Shown piece by piece: positions 1-8,458 of a stretch of 64,000 nucleotides of DNA. The notes beneath the pieces are model-generated. The model was not told the origin of the DNA. It saw only the letters and a program-made list of their open reading frames with translations, and made no database searches. Origin of the DNA: Bacteroidales bacterium UBA3844 (GTDB lineage Bacteria; Bacteroidota; Bacteroidia; Bacteroidales; Paludibacteraceae). How positions within the stretch are numbered: position 1 is the first letter of the stretch; every line of letters begins with the position of its first letter. A program made the position numbers and the translations under genes. The stretch spans positions 62,001-126,000 of the forward strand of contig DGHQ01000059.1 in assembly GCA_002392915.1 (NCBI GenBank), read 5' to 3'.

Positions 1-914
1 CAGTAATTCTAATTGGATTAACACATTCGACTCCAGAACCAGTTATTCAAGGTGAGGTTGAGATATCCGACTATCGTTTATCTTCCAAAGTGCCTTCACG
101 TGTAATGAAAATCAAAGTACAAGAGGGAGATTTCGTGAAGAAGGGAGACACAGTCGCTATCATGGAAGCTCCAGAGGTGGCAGCCAAACTATCTCAGGCA
201 GAAGCAGCAAAGCGTGCTGCTCAGGCATTGCAGAACAAAGCTCAGGCAGGTGTTCGCAGCGAGCAGATCGAGGCCGCTTACGAAATGTGGCAAAAAGCAA
301 AAGCCGGTCTTGACGTTTATGAGAAGACCTACCAGAGAGTAGAAAAACTTTTCAACGAGGGTGTGATTGCAGCTCAGAAAAAAGACGAGGCATACGCTCA
401 ACTTGAGGCAGCCAAAGCCACAGAGAAAGCAGCAAAATCACAGTATGACATGGCTATGAACGGAGCGCAGAAAGAAGACAAAGATGCCGCAGCCGCTCAG
501 GTGGCAAGAGCGAGAGGTGCAGTTGCAGAAGTCAACTCATATATCAACGAGACAATCATCCGTGCTTTGGCAGATGGTGTTGTGACAGAGATATTCCCAG
601 AAGAAGGAGAATTAGTGGGATCTGGAGCTCCTATCATGAACGTTGCTAAAGCCGACGGTGCATATCTCACATTCAATATCCGCGAAGATCTGCTAAAAAA
701 TTTCGAAATAGGCAAGAGCGTAAACGTCTATATCCCAGCAAAAGACACCACAATCAACGCCACTGTAAGCGGAATGAAAAATGTGGGCAGTTACGCAGTA
801 TGGAAATCGACAAAAGCTCTTGGACAATATGATCTAAAAACATTCGAGGTCAAAATGCGTCCTGAGGCTCAGAATCTTCAGTTGGCTGCAGGCATGAGCG
901 CGATTATCAAATAA
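1..914 (+). CDS. HlyD/EmrA-type periplasmic adaptor of an efflux system (5' end outside window)
   Basis: Membrane-fusion (adaptor) protein that would link the inner-membrane ABC permeases encoded next to it with an outer-membrane TolC-like channel. The frame is open to the left edge (first full codon at base 3), and the upstream codons read as a normal adaptor N-terminus (VIQGEVEISDYRLSSKV, then the lipoyl half-motif). The GTG at 90 is therefore internal and the true start lies outside the window. The central part is rich in Ala, Lys and Gln as expected for the alpha-helical hairpin; the second half has the barrel-sandwich return strand (GVVTEIFPEEGELV) and a beta-barrel. It is followed by two ABC-2 permeases in the same direction. 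Confidence 0.85.
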   Translation, partial: VILIGLTHSTPEPVIQGEVEISDYRLSSKVPSRVMKIKVQEGDFVKKGDTVAIMEAPEVAAKLSQAEAAKRAAQALQNKAQAGVRSEQIEAAYEMWQKAKAGLDVYEKTYQRVEKLFNEGVIAAQKKDEAYAQLEAAKATEKAAKSQYDMAMNGAQKEDKDAAAAQVARARGAVAEVNSYINETIIRALADGVVTEIFPEEGELVGSGAPIMNVAKADGAYLTFNIREDLLKNFEIGKSVNVYIPAKDTTINATVSGMKNVGSYAVWKSTKALGQYDLKTFEVKMRPEAQNLQLAAGMSAIIK

Positions 915-990
915 GCGATAGACGAAAGACGATGGCTATTAGTGTTAAACGTCGACGTCATTCAAAATTCAAAATAACTAATAAAAGAGT

Positions 991-2172
991 ATGGATATAA
1001 AGTCAATTTTTAGCAGATTAAAAAAGTTGGCTCTTAGAGAGGTCGAGATATCAAGACGTCGCCCGCTCTACCTATTCTGTATGCTCATAGCTCCCGTCTT
1101 CTTCAGTTTCATGTTCATCAACGTGATGGAAGAAGGTGCGCCCAATGAGATTCCAGCTGCTGTCGTCGACGACGATGACAGCCAAGTGTCACGCACGCTT
1201 TTACGCACGCTTGACGCTATGCAGGAGACTAATCTGACAGTGAAATACAAGAATTTCTCCGACGCGAAGGATGCCCTACGCAAAGGAGAAGTGTTTGCGA
1301 TAGTGCATGTACCTCGAGGACTTTCAGAAAAAGCGTTGACCCAACGCACACCGACTATCTATTTCTACACCAACGATGCTTATTTCTTGGCAGGGTCATT
1401 CCTTTTCAAAAACATGAAGGTGTTAGGTGAATTATCAGGTCTTGCTATCACAAAGGCGACACTGTCAGCCAAGGGTTTGGACGAAGACAGGATAATGGGG
1501 CTGATTCAGCCAATCACCGTAGAGTCGCACCCGTTAAACAATCCGTCGCTCAACTACTCCATCTATTTGACTAACATATTTATACCAGCCATATTACTTT
1601 TAATTGTATTTATTGCGACATGTTATTCAATAGGATTGGAATGGAAACGAGGCACACAGAAAAAATGGTTTAAAGAGTCAGGAGAGAATGTCATAATTGC
1701 GTTGACGGGAAAACTGCTGCCACAAGCCGCCGTCTACATGCTCATGTTCGCATTCATGGACGTATATCTCTATAAGATCAATGGATTTCCAATCGCCTGT
1801 TCTTTGCTACGACTGCTTGGCATCCAGCTGTTGGTAACACTCGCGTCGCAAGCATTCTCAGCGGCAATTTTCGGAATACTGGCAGGACAGATGCGTTTGG
1901 CGATGAGTGTCGCATCACTACTTGGAGTGCTATCCATCTCGTTATGCGGATTCACATTCCCAGTCATGGCAATGCCTAAGATCATGGAAGCGATATCATG
2001 GCTTTTGCCATTGCGCCACTATTATCTTATATATGTCAATCAAGTACTCGACGGATATCCAATCATATATGTATGGAAATCATTCGCCGTACTTGTAGCA
2101 ATCCTCGGACTTCCTCTTCTATTCATCAAAGTGTATGAGGAAGCATTCAACGAGGTGAATTACAAAGCATAA
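991..2172 (+). CDS. ABC-2 type transporter permease (YhhJ/YbhR-like), first of a pair
   Basis: Integral membrane subunit of an ABC-2 export system. It has one N-terminal membrane segment (about residues 23-45), a large extracytoplasmic domain beginning with the typical stretch PAAVVDDDDSQVSRTL, and a C-terminal block of about five hydrophobic segments (from about residue 190), the layout of ABC2_membrane_3 proteins. It lies 77 bp after the adaptor and 11 bp before a paralogous permease, so the three look like one operon. No ATP-binding subunit is visible here; it would be upstream or elsewhere. Substrate unknown; drug or lipid-like export is inferred from the family. Confidence 0.85.
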   Translation: MDIKSIFSRLKKLALREVEISRRRPLYLFCMLIAPVFFSFMFINVMEEGAPNEIPAAVVDDDDSQVSRTLLRTLDAMQETNLTVKYKNFSDAKDALRKGEVFAIVHVPRGLSEKALTQRTPTIYFYTNDAYFLAGSFLFKNMKVLGELSGLAITKATLSAKGLDEDRIMGLIQPITVESHPLNNPSLNYSIYLTNIFIPAILLLIVFIATCYSIGLEWKRGTQKKWFKESGENVIIALTGKLLPQAAVYMLMFAFMDVYLYKINGFPIACSLLRLLGIQLLVTLASQAFSAAIFGILAGQMRLAMSVASLLGVLSISLCGFTFPVMAMPKIMEAISWLLPLRHYYLIYVNQVLDGYPIIYVWKSFAVLVAILGLPLLFIKVYEEAFNEVNYKA

Positions 2173-2183
2173 AAAAGAAAAAG

Positions 2184-3341
2184 ATGAAGATACTTCAAAT
2201 ATGCTATAATGAGTTTAAGGAGATTTTTTCCGACATCGGCATCGTGATTTTCGTGATCATCCTGCCGCTCGCCTACCCATTGCTCTATGCCTATGTCTAC
2301 GACAACGAAGTGGTGAGGGAAGTGCCGGTGGTGGTAGTGGACGACAGCCAAACCAAGGTCAGCCGTGAGTTTCTACGTCGCTGCGACGCGTCACCAGACA
2401 TCAAAATCATCTCACATGCCACAGGAATGGAGAACGCACGCACATTTCTCGAAAGCATGGACGCATATGGAATCATACGTATTCCACGTGAGTTTTCCGA
2501 TGATATCGCGCAAGGCCGCCAAACCGTGGTCGGCATCTACTGCGACATGGCCAGCATGATGTACTACAAGAATCTGATGATTACTGTTGCAGTTGTGGCA
2601 CAGGACATGAACAAAGAGATAAAAGTGAGCAAACTAGGCAGCTCCACCGACCGTGAAGCAGAGATTTCAGCAGCGCCAGTCACTTACGAATCTATAGCGA
2701 TGTATAATCCACAGAGCGGATATTCATCATTCCTGATTCCCGCTGTGCTGATGCTTATCATCCAGCAGTCGCTAATGTTGGGAATCGGAATGCACATGGG
2801 AGGCACACGTGAGCAAAACTTCGGTTTTGCGATTCCAAAGGGAGATTTATATAGAAATCCCGTCTACATATACCTTGGCAAGATGCTTGCCTATTTTATA
2901 ATCTATATTGTAGACGCTACATATTTCTTTGTGGTTGTCAATAAAATATTCACTTTGCCACAGATGTCGACATTCGGCACATACCTTGCATGGATGGTGC
3001 CATACCTTATTGCATGCATCTCATATTCAATTTTATTCTCTATCCTAGTGTACCGACGCGAGGACTGCATCATGCTGTTCGTATTCCTAAGCTTGCCTCT
3101 GATTTTCATTTCTGGAATCAGCTGGCCAATCTCTGAGATACCACAAAAATGGCTGTATTTCTCATATCTGTTCCCATCATCACTTGGTATCCACGCATAC
3201 GTCCGCACCAACACTATGGGAGCATCAATCAACGACATCGCGTTCTACCACTGGGGATTGATCATTCAAGCAGCGATCTACACTATTCTTTCGCTCATTT
3301 TCTACTATTGGCAGTTGAAGAAAAGAAAGATTGAAGAATAG
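2184..3341 (+). CDS. ABC-2 type transporter permease (YhhJ/YbhS-like), second of a pair
   Basis: Paralogue of the preceding permease with the same plan: N-terminal membrane helix, extracytoplasmic domain with VVVVDDSQTKVSREFLRR, then a five- to six-helix C-terminal membrane domain. The two permeases probably pair as a heterodimer, as in other adaptor-linked ABC-2 exporters. It starts 11 bp after the previous stop and is followed by a hairpin terminator, which closes the operon. Confidence 0.85.
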   Translation: MKILQICYNEFKEIFSDIGIVIFVIILPLAYPLLYAYVYDNEVVREVPVVVVDDSQTKVSREFLRRCDASPDIKIISHATGMENARTFLESMDAYGIIRIPREFSDDIAQGRQTVVGIYCDMASMMYYKNLMITVAVVAQDMNKEIKVSKLGSSTDREAEISAAPVTYESIAMYNPQSGYSSFLIPAVLMLIIQQSLMLGIGMHMGGTREQNFGFAIPKGDLYRNPVYIYLGKMLAYFIIYIVDATYFFVVVNKIFTLPQMSTFGTYLAWMVPYLIACISYSILFSILVYRREDCIMLFVFLSLPLIFISGISWPISEIPQKWLYFSYLFPSSLGIHAYVRTNTMGASINDIAFYHWGLIIQAAIYTILSLIFYYWQLKKRKIEE

Positions 3342-3356
3342 CGAACAACAGACATC

Positions 3357-3388
3357 GGGGCAGGTTATGATACCTGCCCTATATTTTA
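3357..3388 (+). terminator. Intrinsic terminator of the efflux operon
   Basis: An 8-bp perfect stem (GGGCAGGT 3358-3365 with ACCTGCCC 3372-3379, plus an outer G-T pair) is followed by an A/T run with TTTT. It starts 15 bp after the permease stop codon. Confidence 0.75.
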
Positions 3389-3460
3389 ACTGTCAAAGAA
3401 ATCGAACATCAATACGATATATTTTTTGTCAAATCCACAAAAAAAATCCAAAAAACATAG

Positions 3461-3468
3461 TATTTTTG
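3461..3468 (+). promoter_or_regulatory. -7 element of the nfnAB promoter
   Basis: TATTTTTG matches the Bacteroidota -7 consensus TAnnTTTG and lies 35 bp before the nfnA start. No TTG is seen at the expected 19-21 bp upstream, so the -33 part is weak or absent. Confidence 0.45.
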
Positions 3469-3502
3469 TAGAAATTGACAAAACTAAAGCATTTTCTTAC
3501 CA

Positions 3503-4321
3503 ATGAGTAAAATAGTAAATAAGGAGTTCTTTTCTGAAAATGTGGTGAAATTGGAGGTGGAAGCCCCATTGATTGCACGTTCGAGAAAAGCAGGACACTT
3601 CGTTATCGTGCGTGTTGACGCTAACGGAGAGCGTATTCCGTTGACTATTGCGGATTCTGACATAGAGAAAGGCACCATCACTCTTGTGATTCAAAAAATA
3701 GGTGCGTCGTCTACCAAAATCACCAACCTGAATGTTGGAGATGAGTTGTTGGATGTTGTTGGTCCGCTTGGTAAGGCAACCCATATCGATAAATTCGGAA
3801 CTGTTGTATGTTCTGGCGGAGGTGTGGGAGTAGCTCCACTTCTTCCTATCATCAAAGCGATGAAGGCAGCAGGCAACAAAGTCATCTCTGTCTTGGCTGC
3901 CCGCACTAAGGATCTAGTCATCTTAGAGGAGCAGGTACGTGAGTATTCCGACGAAGTTGTCATCATGACAGATGACGGTTCGTACGGCAAGGCAGGTCGT
4001 GTGACAGATGGAATCGAAGAGATCGCAAAACGCGAAAAAATTGACCTTTGTGTGACAATCGGACCAGCTATCATGATGAAGTTTGTGTCGTTGCTGACAA
4101 AGAAATATGATATTCCTACAGTAGCGTCGCTCAACACTATCATGGTCGATGGCACAGGCATGTGTGGAGCTTGCCGAATCACAGTAGGAGGCAAGACTAA
4201 GTTTGTATGCGTTGACGGACCAGAGTTCGACGCCCACCAAGTAGATTTCGATGAGATGCTTATGCGTCTAGGTGCTTACAGAGAGCAGGAGCAAGAGGCA
4301 AAAGCAAAACTAGCAAAGTAA
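3503..4321 (+). CDS. nfnA: NADH-dependent ferredoxin:NADP+ oxidoreductase, small (alpha) subunit
   Basis: FAD- and [2Fe-2S]-containing subunit of the soluble Nfn complex, which couples NADH and reduced ferredoxin oxidation to NADP+ reduction. It has an N-terminal ferredoxin-reductase-like barrel (about 1-95), a nucleotide-binding glycine motif GGGVGVAP (105-112) and a C-terminal cluster motif. The ligand pattern D216-C221-C224-C236 has the one-Asp, three-Cys spacing known for NfnA, rather than the four-Cys set of the related PyrK (dihydroorotate dehydrogenase electron-transfer subunit). The larger subunit follows after 8 bp. Older annotations of this family say sulfide dehydrogenase (SudB). 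Confidence 0.87.
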   Translation: MSKIVNKEFFSENVVKLEVEAPLIARSRKAGHFVIVRVDANGERIPLTIADSDIEKGTITLVIQKIGASSTKITNLNVGDELLDVVGPLGKATHIDKFGTVVCSGGGVGVAPLLPIIKAMKAAGNKVISVLAARTKDLVILEEQVREYSDEVVIMTDDGSYGKAGRVTDGIEEIAKREKIDLCVTIGPAIMMKFVSLLTKKYDIPTVASLNTIMVDGTGMCGACRITVGGKTKFVCVDGPEFDAHQVDFDEMLMRLGAYREQEQEAKAKLAK

Positions 4322-4329
4322 AGAAGATT

Positions 4330-5775
4330 ATGGCAACAGATAGAAACGAAGCGTGGAGAGAAGAACTACGCAAGGCTAAATCCCCAAAAGAGCGTACTGC
4401 GCAACCACGTGTGCAGATGAACTCGCTTGATCCAAAATACAGAGCAAGATGCCGAGAGGAGGTAAACCAAGGTCTGACAGCAGAGCAAGCAGTCGCTGAG
4501 GCAAGCAGATGTATGGATTGCCCTAATCCTACTTGTATGACAGGTTGTCCGGTCAGCATCAACATTCCTGGCTTCATCAAGAACATCGAGCGTGGAGAAT
4601 TTCTTCAAGCCGCAGATGTGCTGAAAGAGACAAGCGCACTACCTGCTGTATGCGGACGTGTTTGTCCACAGGAGAAGCAGTGTGAAAGCCAGTGCATGTA
4701 CGTCAAGATGAAGAAAGAGCCAGTGGCTATCGGTTATCTTGAAAGATTCGCTGCCGACTATGCTCGTGAGAACGGAACAAAGAAAGCAGATAGCAATATC
4801 AAGAAGAACGGCATAAAGATAGCAGTTGTAGGTAGTGGTCCTGCAGGACTATCTTTCGCTGGCGACATGATAAAGAAGGGATACGACGTCACTGTATTCG
4901 AGGCATTGCACGAAATCGGTGGAGTGTTGAAATATGGTATCCCAGAATTCCGTCTTCCCAACAGAGTAGTAGAAGCAGAGATCGACAATCTTCGTGATCT
5001 TGGAGTAGTATTCATCAAAAACTGCATCGTAGGAAAGACTATCACGGTAGACGAGTTGAAAGCCGACGGTTTCAAAGGCATCTTCGTAGCATCAGGTGCC
5101 GGACTTCCACGTTTCATGGGAATCGAGGGCGAAAATTTGACAGGCATCATGTCAAGCAACGAGTATCTTACTCGCGTCAACCTAATGGATGCAGGCAATC
5201 CAGACACCGACACTCCAGTGTTGAAAGGCAAGAAAGTTGTCGTTGTTGGAGGAGGAAACACAGCCATGGACTCAGTGCGTACAGCTTTGAGAATGGGAGC
5301 AGAGAGAGCCATCATCGTATATCGTCGTAGCGAGGAAGAGATGCCAGCCCGTATTGAGGAGGTTCACCACGCAAAAGAGGAAGGAGTTGAGTTTATGACC
5401 CTTCACAACCCTATCCAATATATCGGCGACGAGAATGGACGCGTCACAAAGGTTCGTTTGCAGAAGATGGAGCTTGGAGAGCCAGATGCGAGTGGACGCA
5501 GAAGCCCAGTCGAAATTCCTGGAGCAATCGAGGAGGTTGAGTGCGACGAGGTGATTGTCAGCATCGGTGTATCACCAAACCCAATCGTACCAAACTCAGT
5601 AGCCGGGCTATCGGTAAGCAAGAAAGGCACAATCGAAGTCAACGAAGGCATGCAGAGCAGCATCCCTATGTTGTTTGCCGGTGGAGACATTGTAAGAGGT
5701 GGAGCAACCGTTATCCTGGCAATGGGAGACGGACGTCGTGCGGCAGCCGCAATGGACGAATACCTGAAGAAATGA
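4330..5775 (+). CDS. nfnB: NADH-dependent ferredoxin:NADP+ oxidoreductase, large (beta) subunit; GltD-like
   Basis: Partner of nfnA. The N-terminal domain has two [4Fe-4S] cysteine sets (C61, C64, C69, C73 and C108, C112, C118, C122). Two Rossmann folds follow: the FAD-binding VVGSGPAGL near residue 170 and the NADP-binding VVVGGGNTAMD near 300, then ASG- and FAGGD-type closing motifs. The 481-residue length fits NfnB, SudA and homotetrameric glutamate synthase small subunits. Adjacency to a NfnA-type subunit decides for Nfn. No large glutamate synthase subunit is nearby. Confidence 0.87.
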   Translation: MATDRNEAWREELRKAKSPKERTAQPRVQMNSLDPKYRARCREEVNQGLTAEQAVAEASRCMDCPNPTCMTGCPVSINIPGFIKNIERGEFLQAADVLKETSALPAVCGRVCPQEKQCESQCMYVKMKKEPVAIGYLERFAADYARENGTKKADSNIKKNGIKIAVVGSGPAGLSFAGDMIKKGYDVTVFEALHEIGGVLKYGIPEFRLPNRVVEAEIDNLRDLGVVFIKNCIVGKTITVDELKADGFKGIFVASGAGLPRFMGIEGENLTGIMSSNEYLTRVNLMDAGNPDTDTPVLKGKKVVVVGGGNTAMDSVRTALRMGAERAIIVYRRSEEEMPARIEEVHHAKEEGVEFMTLHNPIQYIGDENGRVTKVRLQKMELGEPDASGRRSPVEIPGAIEEVECDEVIVSIGVSPNPIVPNSVAGLSVSKKGTIEVNEGMQSSIPMLFAGGDIVRGGATVILAMGDGRRAAAAMDEYLKK

Positions 5776-5806
5776 TAATTTATAAATGCTAAATGCATAA
5801 TTTAAG

Positions 5807-5834
5807 AAGACGGGGGAAACCTCGTCTTTTTTGT
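5807..5834 (+). terminator. Intrinsic terminator of nfnAB
   Basis: A 9-bp stem (5807-5815 with 5820-5828, one G-T pair) closed by a GAAA tetraloop is followed by a run of T. It lies 31 bp after the nfnB stop. Confidence 0.9.
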
Positions 5835-5961
5835 TTTTATACTCTGCCCTCTTCCACTCAACACAACGGCGAATACTTTCGAAAAGATATACAACCACAT
5901 CATTCTAGGCCATGTATCGCTTGTTTTGCACACTAAAATCAAAAAAAATCCTCACTTTTCC

Positions 5962-5993
5962 TTTGTACATTCAAAATTTAGCATTACCTTTGC
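5962..5993 (+). promoter_or_regulatory. Promoter of the tandem tRNA-Gln genes
   Basis: TTTG (5962-5965), a 19-bp spacer and TACCTTTG (5985-5992) followed by C match the Bacteroidota primary sigma consensus in both boxes. It lies about 40 bp before the first tRNA. The same TACCTTTG box precedes the other tRNA-Gln at 57.9 kb. Confidence 0.85.
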
Positions 5994-6031
5994 GTCGCAA
6001 TTGAGGGGAACACCCGACATTGATACATGAT

Positions 6032-6102
6032 TGTCTTGTGGTGTAATGGTAGCACATCAGTTTCTGGCACTGCTTGTCAGGGTTCGAGTCCTTGCAAGAC
6101 AA
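6032..6102 (+). tRNA. tRNA-Gln (anticodon CTG), copy 1
   Basis: A 71-nt cloverleaf. Acceptor TGTCTTG pairs with CAAGACA, discriminator A; D arm with GGTA; anticodon loop TTCTGGC; T arm with GTTCGAGTC. CCA is not encoded. It is the first of two near-identical copies 14 bp apart. Confidence 0.93.
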
Positions 6103-6116
6103 CTAAAATATAAAAT

Positions 6117-6187
6117 TGTCCTGTGGTGTAATGGTAGCACATCAGTTTCTGGCACTGCTTGTCAGGGTTCGAGTCCTTGCAGGACAA
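6117..6187 (+). tRNA. tRNA-Gln (anticodon CTG), copy 2
   Basis: Differs from copy 1 only by a compensated acceptor pair (TGTCCTG with CAGGACA, T-A changed to C-G). Same anticodon loop TTCTGGC. Co-transcribed with copy 1 and closed by the terminator directly after. Confidence 0.93.
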
Positions 6188-6189
6188 CT

Positions 6190-6220
6190 AAAAAAGACGC
6201 TTTTCCAAGCGTCTTTTTTG
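6190..6220 (+). terminator. Intrinsic terminator of the tRNA-Gln pair
   Basis: A 13-bp stem (6190-6202 with 6207-6219) around the GACGCTT core, loop TTCC, ends in a T6 run immediately after the second tRNA. Confidence 0.92.
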
Positions 6221-6380
6221 TTGTTAAATAATCTACTATACATTTTCATAAGAGGCGACAATCATATTACACATTGTTAATTCATCATCATACGGCAACA
6301 TATTTCGCCATATTGACCACATTCATATATGACGAAAACATTCTCATCATAATGAATTTCATTCATATATAACGAAACAG

Positions 6381-6428
6381 CCCAGGGCTTACGCCCTGGG
6401 CTGTGTTATGTCGCACCTACGGTGCCGG
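6381..6428 (+). repeat. REP-like palindromic element next to the RAYT gene
   Basis: Two hairpins in tandem: CCCAGGGCTTACGCCCTGGG, then GCACCTACGGTGC. The same two-hairpin design recurs at 7019, 7102, 10808, 12197 and 14377. It ends one base before the stop codon of the adjacent Y1 transposase gene. Confidence 0.8.
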
Positions 6429-6872
6429 TTAATCCCAGACATATCGTTCGTCGTATTGTGCGTCATTCTTTTCACATATTCGCCGGAACTCGTCCTGATA
6501 CGTGGTCTTAGAATGGTGAGCCTCCTGGTTTTTGATGTAATTGGCGACGAGTTCCACATGTCCTCGACTGACACTGAATGCACCATATCCATTTTGCCAC
6601 GCAAACGGATATAGGTTCTCATTGATCCATTTGGATGAATTGGTTTTCACTATACGCACCGTATCACTCAACGTAATTGTTTTGCTCTGCACATATAGGA
6701 TATGGATGTGGTTTGGTGTGCCTCCTACACATATGGCTGAGCAGCTGATATTGTTCAATATGCCAGCCACGTATGCATGGACTTTAGCTAAATGCTGTTT
6801 CGATATCATGTCGGCTCTCTTTTGGGTAGAGAACACGAGATGAATGTACTGTTTTGTTAATGATTGTGACAT
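6429..6872 (-). CDS. Y1 (HUH) transposase of the IS200/RAYT type
   Basis: 147-residue single-domain Y1 transposase. Seen: the N-terminal IHLVFSTQKR motif, the metal-binding HUH motif as HIH (in PNHIHILY), and the C-terminal ending DERYVWD typical of the family. No TnpB partner gene is present. It is flanked on both sides by paired palindromes (6381-6428 and 7019-7147), which is the arrangement of REP-associated tyrosine transposases (RAYTs) rather than of a classical insertion sequence with its own ends. A frameshifted paralogue with its own set of palindromes sits at 54.4 kb. Confidence 0.85.
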   Translation of the reverse strand: MSQSLTKQYIHLVFSTQKRADMISKQHLAKVHAYVAGILNNISCSAICVGGTPNHIHILYVQSKTITLSDTVRIVKTNSSKWINENLYPFAWQNGYGAFSVSRGHVELVANYIKNQEAHHSKTTYQDEFRRICEKNDAQYDERYVWD

Positions 6873-7018
6873 TTTTGTACTGTTTTATGCCCATAATGAG
6901 CAATTATTTTATTCGATGATTACGTGAATTATCACGAATCACTGTTGATTAATTCATTATATTTCCACGGTTTACACCGTAGGATATGATGTAATGCGAT
7001 TGACAACATCCCAACATT

Positions 7019-7147
7019 CCCAGGGTTTACACCCTGGGCTATGGTATGTCGCACCTTCGGTGCTGGACGATGTTTGGACAGCTCCATTCATCTGTCCAAT
7101 TCCCAGGGTTAAAACCCTGATCTGGGCGATGTCGCACCTTCGGTGCT
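7019..7147 (+). repeat. Two REP-like palindromic elements downstream of the polysaccharide locus
   Basis: First unit 7019-7066 (CCCAGGGTTTACACCCTGGG then GCACCTTCGGTGC). Second unit from 7102 with a degenerate first hairpin and the same GCACCTTCGGTGC hairpin. A further decayed copy of the first hairpin lies at 6965-6983. They separate the RAYT gene from the 3' end of the polysaccharide operon. Confidence 0.78.
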
Positions 7148-7157
7148 CTCGAGATCG

Positions 7158-8447
7158 TTATTTTACGATTGCCTCCTTGATGCTGTCTACTATATAACGG
7201 ACGTCATCGTCTGAGACGTATGGTCCGGCAGGCAAACAGAATCCTATCTTAAACAATGATTCTGACACTCCGTTTACATACGCAACAGCGTTGGCATACA
7301 CCGGTTGTTTATGCATTGGCTTCCACACCGGACGACATTCTATCTTCTTTGCCAACATGTATACTCGCAATGCCTCAACATTATCGTTTGGCTGGCAATC
7401 AGTAGTAGCTGAGTCTACAGCCTTGATGACTCCGGCAGCTCCTCCCACTGCTGTTTTTATCACCTCTTTGTAGACGTTCTCCTGTCCTTTGATTTTGACA
7501 TTCTCATCTATAGTTGCCGTACACAACCAGAAGTTTGCATCATAACGCGGATCTGCAGGCTGCTTATGGATTTCAACGCCACCAACATCCTTAAGAAGCT
7601 CTTCATACAATGCCTGCACATGCTTATGATGTGCTATATGCTTATCAAGGACTGTCATCTGACCACGTCCGATACCAGCGCACACATTACTCATACGGTA
7701 GTTGTAGCCGATAGCTGAATGCTGGTAATATGGATAAGAATCACGAGCCTGAGTGGCGCGCCACATGACTGTATTGGCATCCTCCGCATCACGACAGATA
7801 AGTGCGCCACCTCCAGAAGTAGTGATCATCTTGTTGCCATTGAAACTGAGCACTCCAAACTTTCCAAATGTACCAAGCACCTGTCCGTTAAATCGAGATC
7901 CCATTCCTTCTGCGGCATCCTCGACAACCGGAATTCCATACTTGTCGGCAATAGCCATAATCTCATCAACCTTGTATGGCATACCGTAAAGAGCAACAGG
8001 AACGATTGCCTTTGGATACTTTCCCGTCTTCTCCTTTCTTTCGACGATAGCCTTCTCTAGAAGAGCGGGATCCATATTCCATGTCTCTTTTTCTGAATCG
8101 ATGAAGACGGGAGAGGCTCCCAAATATGTGATTGGATGAGAGCTGGCACAGAATGTGAAACTCTGTACGCAAACTTCATCACCAGGCCCTACTCCACAAG
8201 CCAACAGAGCAAGGTGAACAGCAGCGGTTCCGGCAGAAAGGCATACCACCTTACGGTCCAGTTTGCTACCGTCGCTATTACTATTTGCGAAATCCGCTAA
8301 ATTTTGTTCGAATGCATTTACATTTGGACCCATTGGCACCACCCAATTGGTGTCAAACGCTTCTTTCACATATTTCTGTTCAATTCCCTCTTCCGACATA
8401 TGAGCCAAACAGAGATAAATTGTGTTTCTTTCTTCAGCCATAATCAT
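7158..8447 (-). CDS. DegT/DnrJ/EryC1/StrS sugar aminotransferase (PglE-like)
   Basis: PLP-dependent aminotransferase acting on a nucleotide-activated keto-sugar, giving an amino sugar for the polysaccharide. Seen: SAGTAAVHLAL (71-80, phosphate binding), VVEDAAEGMGS with D177, and SFNGNKMITTSGGG with the PLP lysine at K206. The length of 429 is slightly above the family mean. It is the last gene of the locus, 11 bp after the PglC-like gene, a pairing seen in protein-glycosylation and capsule loci that use bacillosamine-like sugars. Two start codons lie three codons apart (MIM); either could be used. No separate dedicated 4,6-dehydratase for its substrate is seen apart from FnlA. Confidence 0.85.
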   Translation of the reverse strand: MIMAEERNTIYLCLAHMSEEGIEQKYVKEAFDTNWVVPMGPNVNAFEQNLADFANSNSDGSKLDRKVVCLSAGTAAVHLALLACGVGPGDEVCVQSFTFCASSHPITYLGASPVFIDSEKETWNMDPALLEKAIVERKEKTGKYPKAIVPVALYGMPYKVDEIMAIADKYGIPVVEDAAEGMGSRFNGQVLGTFGKFGVLSFNGNKMITTSGGGALICRDAEDANTVMWRATQARDSYPYYQHSAIGYNYRMSNVCAGIGRGQMTVLDKHIAHHKHVQALYEELLKDVGGVEIHKQPADPRYDANFWLCTATIDENVKIKGQENVYKEVIKTAVGGAAGVIKAVDSATTDCQPNDNVEALRVYMLAKKIECRPVWKPMHKQPVYANAVAYVNGVSESLFKIGFCLPAGPYVSDDDVRYIVDSIKEAIVK

Positions 8448-8458
8448 GCGTTTAATTG

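Noticed and set aside
90..914. HlyD adaptor starting at GTG 90
   Set aside because: The frame is open to the left edge with typical adaptor residues before this codon, so it is internal.
4758..5315. Long minus-strand open frame across nfnB
   Set aside because: It is a shadow of the nfnB coding frame with no family motif.
6031..6231. 66-residue open frame over the tRNA genes
   Set aside because: It is simply the two tRNA-Gln genes and their terminator read in one frame.
6321..6379. Two near-identical ATTCATATATRACGAAA segments before the RAYT region
   Set aside because: Only two A/T-rich copies 40 bp apart, with no link to a gene or site that could be supported.
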